NCBI GenBank assembly: GCA_963573385.1
Contig: CAUYLG010038419.1
Span: forward strand, 1-64,000
Direction: 5' to 3'
Length of the DNA stretch: 64,000 nt
Source of the DNA: Cacajao melanocephalus
Lineage: Eukaryota; Chordata; Mammalia; Primates; Pitheciidae
Shown in pieces: positions 56,916-64,000 of this stretch. Position numbers and translations under genes: made by a program. Position 1 is the first letter of the stretch; every line of letters starts with the position of its first letter. A model generated the notes under the pieces. It did no database searches. It was given only the letters and a program-made list of their open reading frames with translations, and had not been told where the DNA came from.

Positions 56916-57222
56916 TGTCTCAAGTCTGTTTGTGAGGCTATAACTGGATAATTTATAAAGAACATTTATTTCTCACAGTTCTAGAGGCTGGGAGATCCAA
57001 GATCAAGGTGCCGGCACCTGGTATGGGCTTCTTGCTGTGTTCTCATATGGAAGACCATGGAAGCACCAGAGACAGTGATCCCACTCTTGAAAACCCTTTT
57101 TGTAGCAGCATTAACCCATTTATGAGGGCAGAGTGCCCAAAACGCCTCACCTCTCAACACTGTTGCATTGGGGGTTAAGCTTCTAACACATGAATTCTGG
57201 GAGACCCATTCAGGTCATGTCA
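56916..57222 (-). mobile_element. MaLR LTR (MLT1-like), solo
   Basis: TGTCTCAAGTCTGTTTGTGA to CAGGTCATGTCA with ATTTCTCACAGTTCTAGAGG inside. Flanks AGGAC (56911-56915) and AGGAT (57223-57227) are a 5-base target copy with one difference. Confidence 0.8.
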
Positions 57223-57752
57223 AGGATTCACATATCGCATTTAATTTTCATGTCTCTACTCTCTTTTAATCTGCAACCATTTTTTAGAGTTTTCCACATT
57301 TCTTAACCTTTATGGTTTTGAAGAGTACATCTCATTATTTTGTAGAATGTCCACATAGCACTTTTTAAAACTAGCATGTACCTAAAAAGTGAACATTTTT
57401 AAAAATGTTACATTTTAAGAAAAATATATTCAGGTAGATTTTGGTTATATGAATAGAATGGTTAAGAATTACACATAGGAAAAAAAAGAAGAAAAAAACC
57501 GAGAAAAATCACATTAACCACACAAGTCATTAATGAAAATCATAAAGTTAAAATAATGGTAACTTCTTATGTATGTATTAATGATGCCTATATACAGACA
57601 TATATACAATGAATGTTATCAATATACAATAATATAAATGAGACATAAAGCAGAAAGGGCCACTGATGAATCACTAGTTAGCAAGGTACTAATGAAAGAT
57701 AAATTGGGGGTTAGGCAACATGAGTGTCAATTCTGGTAATGAAGGGCTCTAA

Positions 57753-58082
<330 letters not shown>

Positions 58083-58127
58083 AAGCTGTTTATACAGAAA
58101 ATGAACATGCCTGTATAGATGTATGGT

Positions 58128-58230
58128 TTGAAAATCTAGCTGACCATCAGAATCATGTGGGAAATTAAAAGAATACGAACTGAGCTCCTCCCCAGACTTT
58201 CTGAATCAATTTCTGGGGTAATTCCTTTTT
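58128..58230 (+). mobile_element. MER5A-like hAT fragment
   Basis: GACCATCAGAATCATGTGGG and GACTTTCTGAATCAATTTCT match the family. Confidence 0.55.
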
Positions 58231-58544
58231 TTTTAAATGTTCCCTAGAATGAACCTTATGATCATACCAGTGTAGAATTTTTCTACAAACAAAATTTTAT
58301 GTAGAAACCCAATATACAACACAGGTAAAGATATGGCAGCTTTTGCTGATGTAGGATTGAGACCACTTTCTAAGTTCTGCTTCCTGATTTATAACACATA
58401 ATAGCCTCTCATTTATCTCTGTGAGTCAGTTTGCAAACTGGTCCAGAGTAGAGGATCACTAACACATTTCCCAGTTCTAGTATCTGAGTCTTTCATGCCT
58501 AAACAGCAAAATATTTCTTTCAGAGTACAAACCATCATAATTTA

Positions 58545-58680
58545 TTAGTTTTGAATCCTTAGGCAATTCACTTCAACCTGAGTGTCTATTTCCTCATCTT
58601 ATAGTGTGAACAAAGAATTCTCATCTCCAGTTACATGAAGGATAAAATGGGATATCCAAGCAAAGCTCTCAGCAGCAACC
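58545..58680 (+). mobile_element. MIR SINE, diverged
   Basis: CTTAGGCAATTCACTTCAAC and CTATTTCCTCATCTTATAGT fit the MIR core. Confidence 0.5.
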
Positions 58681-61600
58681 CTAGCCCAGGACTTGGACAC
58701 AGGTATTTAATAACACAAATGACTCTCTTTTCCACCCCTCTCTCCTGCTCACTCTCTAATAAAAAATAAAAGTGTCAAAAATAAAACTTATAAAGTGAGG
58801 ACAGAAGATCAGTTTTAAAAAGGTCACAATTTAGTAACAAAAAGAGTGATTGTAATTCTCTTCCTACACACAAGTTTAAGAAATAAGTTTATTTTTAAAT
58901 ACAAGATATACCAAAAAATATACAAAAACCATGGATTCAATTATGTGATTGGCATACAAAGGGCTATCACAATTTGGCCTCATGGTAATACATCCTGAAT
59001 TATTCAGTTCCATTTTTATGCAATATGGCATATGATTTCAATAAATGTATTTTTTAAAAGATAACAAAACCCCAGAACTCGATGATCATGCAAATTAGAT
59101 GACATTAAGAAAAATTCTTAAGTATTATGAACTTTCATGTTTAATAGTGTTCTGAACACATATACTCAAGTGCAGCACATCACCTATAAGTCAAATGTGC
59201 CCTACTGTACTACAGATATATTATTTATTACATTTTAGATAAGGCTCCTTATTTAAAAAAAAAATGAAAACATTCAGGTAAAAAAAAACTTTCAAAATCT
59301 TTATGTTATACATTTTAAGTATATCATTATTTGAGCACTCACACTATGTGATAAATGTGCATTCTAAATATTTCTATTACTAATGGCTACTAATTACCTT
59401 TCCCATCCCAATCTGGGTTTTGGTTCTTATTTATCTAAGCCGATTTCAACAAGGAATATGATCCATAATGTCTTTAAAAACAGGTGACTTGAGATTCTAG
59501 TGAGACACTTGAGTTTCCTTCTTACTATTAGTAAATAAAATAAATATGTGAAATATTTTTTAATTTAAAGGAGGCTTAAAGAAATGGATGATGTATCTTT
59601 AAGGGAAATTCATACAGTTTTTAACAAGAAAATTTCAATTTAATTAAATTTTAAAAGCTCATACTTATAAATATGGAGTAGAATTCTAACATCAATGGTA
59701 TAACCACTGTGTTCAACTTTGTGGCTTCATATTTTTATTTTATAATTCAGCAGAAAACTACTTGATTTGCTATCTCGCAATGTGTGATACTGAAGGTAAA
59801 ATTTCTCAAAAATACTTAATACTTCTGAAAAAGTTTTAAAAAATGGAGAGATGAGCTTTTTGATTACCACTAGCCTGAACAATTTTGTTCTGTCTGACAA
59901 ATTCTTTAACCTCTGATATGTTCATTAGTAAAACACCACCTAATTGAATCCATCGACATGAAAAACCACAGGCTGAAATGTGAAGTGCATACATCATGCT
60001 GAAGGATTTTGTCTCAGCCACAGAGGTAATAGCCAGTGAGGTCAGGTCAAAGAGGGTTAAACCAAGCCAGGATATAGCCAAAAGAAATACATCAAACGCT
60101 GATTTTAAAAGGGCAATTAATCTTAGACAGAAATGCTTCCTGGGGAATGAGATCTCAATCTTAAGAGCACACTACATGATGTAGCAGTAAAAATGAACAT
60201 ATACAAGCTTACAGGGCTTTTATCCTATGATCACAAACAGAAGGAGAGTGCTGTTTATCAGAGAAATACAAACCCATTTAAAAATACTTACATTAACTTC
60301 TTCCGGATCCATACTCACTTAGTAGCACAGGTCTTAACGAACATGCAATATCCCAGTTAATATATACCACATATCTCTTTCCATGTGTACATTTTATATC
60401 TATTATTTCTGTCCAAAATATTTCCAGAGCTTTGACTCTTAATGTTTTAAACAATTTAAAAGCATGTCCATATTAATTTTTTCATTGACTTTTGCTTATA
60501 ATCCTTGTATTTCTTAGTGAGGAGGACATAATCTAAAATTTAAATTATGTAAAAAATCCCATATGATTAGTTGTAATTATAAAAAGGAAAGTGTATTAAA
60601 TCAAGTGATTGTAAGGCCATTTTAAAACCGATTAAAAGCTTCCTGACAATAAGATAAAAATGTGGTAGAAGTTAAAAATTAAACCTTCGTCCTTAATACA
60701 TAAATAAACTTTGAAAACAATATTTTTTATCTGCTTTCTTAAAATGACCCAGTAACTCTAGTTGGGTGTAATAGGGTCCATTAATATTTGTTAAGTATTA
60801 ATTATAGAACGCTCAATGTAATTGCTTTATTTAAAATATAGACAATAACTGTACTGTTTACATATGGTCAGAATGAAGCCCCGTAGAACCTGTTTCAATG
60901 AAGAGATGACTTGCTTTTGTCTGCATATACTATTATTTTGATAAGATAATTTTGTTTTCTAGTGTTAAAGATGAAATATTAGTTGTGCAAGTGTATGTTT
61001 CTCATTTAGGGGAAAGCCAGGTTAATTTATTTAACTTATTGCGATTAAGATAACAATAATTAAGAAGGAGAAACCAGAAGCATCTTCTGCCAGGTCCAGT
61101 AATCTCATCATTTCCAGTAATGGAGAATGAAAATAATCAGCACTGTTTCTCTGATTAAAACAAAAACCAAAACCAAAAAACATATGTCAATGGACTTAGG
61201 AATTAAGAGATCCTTACCACCAGAATTAGTCAGTGTAGCCCATGTGCTGAGATAACATGCAGAGATGGAGGGAGAAGGAAGCACAAAGCAAAGAATTTGA
61301 TTCATTTAATCTTAGAATTTAATTGTATAATGATAAATTAAGAAAATATACTGTAATTAGAAAATTTAAACAGATTATTTAAATTTTGCTTATGAGGGCT
61401 ATATTTAAAGAACTTTTGGAATTCCCACTCTAAATGACATTGTATCATTTCTTCCATAAAATATGTACACAATAAGAAATACAAGCAGAGAGTGCTAGGA
61501 TAAGACTGATAGGAGAGGCTTCCATTATAGCCAAGTGACCCCAGTATCTCTACAAAGTTACAAATGGACTTTCCATGGTTACCTGTGAAGAGATTAAACA

Positions 61601-62655
61601 CCAAATATATGTACGATTTGCTCTTTATGGTTTTCTTCAATGTGAAACGACCAGCAACCATCTGTTACAGTCTAGTTTTGGATCTCTTGACTTAAAGAGG
61701 TTTAAAATATTTTAACAAGTATATGTCATAGTTAATCTGGCTGCCTGGCTGCAGAAAATGCAGTGACTATAAAGATGCCTTTGGTAAAAACAAGCTTACC
61801 AGAACCACACTTCTGATCATGCCCAGAAGTTAACTTCTAAGAAAGCAAAAATCAATGCTAAAACTGTTGCCATAACTTGAGTTACTTTATTTTTATAAAC
61901 AGTCACAATATTGATTTACATGGAGAGCATTATACATTTATAACTTCTGTGTGTAGGCTGAATATCAACTACTTGTCTTTGCATAGTGAAATTATCAGCA
62001 AACAACAAAAAGAAAAACAAAACTCCTTATCATTTTCCTTTGTAAATTTGTTATGAGTACAGTTCTTTTATTTGTGAAAAATGTTAACAAAACTCTAAGA
62101 AACAAAAAAATAGATTTAAATGTAAAGTCCTGAAAAATGCAAAAGACTATGAAGACTCACTTCAAAAAACTTCCGGTTCATTTAAACTCTAGATGCATCC
62201 TTCAAGATGGTAGCAGGAAGCCTCATTATTTTATAAAATAAGAAAACTGGCTATTCATTTAAAACAAAAAGTCTAAATGACTGCCCAAATCAAATAGTGT
62301 GAAGGTACAGAGATATTAATTCATTCTAATTCAAATTCTAAATGAGTATCTAAAGAATTACTGAAATTGTAAAACCTTCAATCTGATGAGGTTTGCGTGA
62401 TTGGAGGTTTTTATTCCTGTGGCATAAGTTTGTAAACTGAAGTGCCTTTTCTTCTGGGGGCAGTGCCATCACTCTGATGAATGTTATTATTGCTGGTTTA
62501 AACCTCAATCACGAGATATTAATCAACCAGCTTCAATTCTGTCCAAATAATTGAAGTATCTGCCCTTATATGGTTCGTATGAGATTTATGTTTCTTTTTC
62601 TAATTGCCTTATGACTGAAAAAAAATGTATCTTGTCAGCTAATACAATGTGAATA

Positions 62656-62689
62656 TCCCTCCGCCCCTCCCTCCCTCCTTCTTTCTTTC

Positions 62690-62698
<9 letters not shown>
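62656..62698 (+). repeat. Polypyrimidine tract
   Basis: CCCTCC and CTTT units run into the T head of the adjacent Alu, so the tract is its A-tail evolved into a purine repeat on the other strand. Confidence 0.85.
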
Positions 62699-62931
<233 letters not shown>

Positions 62932-63236
62932 AGCTTACCAGGTTGTTATACATTACATTAAGAAGACTGGGAAATGAAGTATAATTCGGTAAAGCTTATA
63001 GGTGTTTTGTATTCTCTAAGGTAAAAAAATAAATATTCCTGATGTGTTATTTTTAATGAACAAAGAAACAAATATTTCACTTGAGGTCTGGTATAGAAGC
63101 TTACATCTCTGAGTCATTTTAACTAAAGCTGAAACCACAAAAACAATTTACCTGAGCTCACCTTTGGTCATTTCCTGTTAACTCCAACTTGACTAATTCC
63201 CTCAGCCGTTTACAAAAAAAGAAAGGAATACACAAA

Positions 63237-63294
63237 GCAGCTCATCACTAGTTGCTCCACAAACAGCAGCTCATCATTAGTTACTCCACGAGAA
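63237..63294 (+). repeat. 29-bp tandem duplication
   Basis: Two units, GCAGCTCATCACTAGTTGCT and GCAGCTCATCATTAGTTACT as their starts, 29 bases apart, within the ATG5 intron. Confidence 0.9.
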
Positions 63295-63946
63295 CAATGA
63301 CCTAAAGCACGTATTCATAAATACTAGTACCTTCTACTTTCACATGATGAAATCAGACAAAATTCCTTCATTACTCAATCACTTGTAGAGAGTAGAAGAC
63401 AATGGTGCCGCATAACTTTTATGAAGTACTTTCTCTTCTCATCATGTGATGACAGCAAGTTCTTATCCATACACACCCAACCTTAAAGTCTTTCGCTTTC
63501 AACTTGAGTGCAGGTGTGTCAAAATGCTTCATGTTTGACATGTCTGACAATACTACAGGCGAACTGAACCAGGCAGTAAAACAGTTTTTTGCTGAAACAG
63601 TGACTGGATGTTTTGGATACTCTCCACAGATTTTTAAATGACAATTTTTTAAAAATATGTAATAACAAAAGGAAGAGGCAAAGATAAAAGTTTTTCTAAA
63701 GAAAAGATACTGGCATTAAAGATGTGGCTTCCTCCTGGAATGAAAGATACCATCAAAAATACCTGAAAAGAACAGGCATTATCTATGTCATTTCAATGAA
63801 GTGTGTGTTCCACAGTCAAGCATTTGACAGTTTGCATGGAGAGAAGTCTGTCACACAGATGTACTCACCTCTAGCACCTGAAATCACCTAAAAGGAAGGT
63901 TTGTGGATTAGGCTGTGTGGCTGTGCTGCCTCACTGCTCCCCTCTT

Positions 63947-63969
63947 AAAAAAAAAAAAAAAAAAAAAAA
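63947..63969 (+). repeat. Poly-A run
   Basis: 23 A in a row with no recognisable retroelement 5' of it. Length may be polymorphic. Confidence 0.85.
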
Positions 63970-64000
63970 CCACAAGGGAAGTCACACTGTGTATCCCCCA

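Noticed and set aside
59836..60081. 81-codon minus-strand frame in the ATG5 intron
   Set aside because: I considered an alternative ATG5 exon or pseudogene; it matches no part of ATG5 that I know and shows no splice signals or retrocopy marks.

Overview
This is nuclear DNA of a primate, almost certainly human or a close ape. The evidence is about 25 Alu copies or monomers (J, S and Y-like), a primate-type L1 3' end, MaLR LTRs, and older MIR, L2, CR1/L3, Tigger and hAT remnants. It is not a bacterial or viral window and holds no operons, CRISPR arrays, tRNA or rRNA genes.

The one protein-coding gene I can prove is ATG5, on the minus strand. Its last coding exon lies at 53318-53454. It encodes the C-terminal 45 residues of the autophagy protein, has a clean splice acceptor at its upstream edge, and ends in TGA. 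Below it in coordinate is a 3' UTR of about 2.1 kb ending near 51235, just past a distal AATAAA. Everything from 53455 to the right edge is the intron upstream of that exon; I found no further ATG5 exon in it. In human, ATG5 lies at 6q21 with PRDM1 (Blimp-1) on its downstream side, so roughly 1-51235 should be the PRDM1-ATG5 intergenic interval. That placement comes from memory of gene order; no PRDM1 exon is visible here.

Layout: 1-664 L1 3' end. 665-17000 mostly single-copy DNA with scattered Alu, MIR and L2, a Tigger element and a solo ERV LTR. 17000-21000 a nested block: an old L1 broken by a complete but short MaLR provirus, itself broken by an Alu. 21000-36700 mixed unique DNA, Alus, MaLR LTRs, a CTCF-type motif and an IRF-type motif. 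36700-47918 a dense layer cake of L2, MIR, hAT, Tigger and Alu insertions. 47919-51230 AT-rich DNA downstream of ATG5. 51235-64000 the ATG5 3' end and intron, AT-rich with few Alus.

I found no convincing undescribed biological system. The most useful leads are regulatory: candidate CTCF, IRF/PRDM1-type and octamer motifs in the intergenic interval; miR-30 and miR-181 seed matches and alternative poly(A) signals in the ATG5 3' UTR; and an A7 tract in the ATG5 coding exon. Structurally unusual repeats include a three-unit Alu, an Alu with a fold-back duplication, and a palindromic hAT element split by an Alu.
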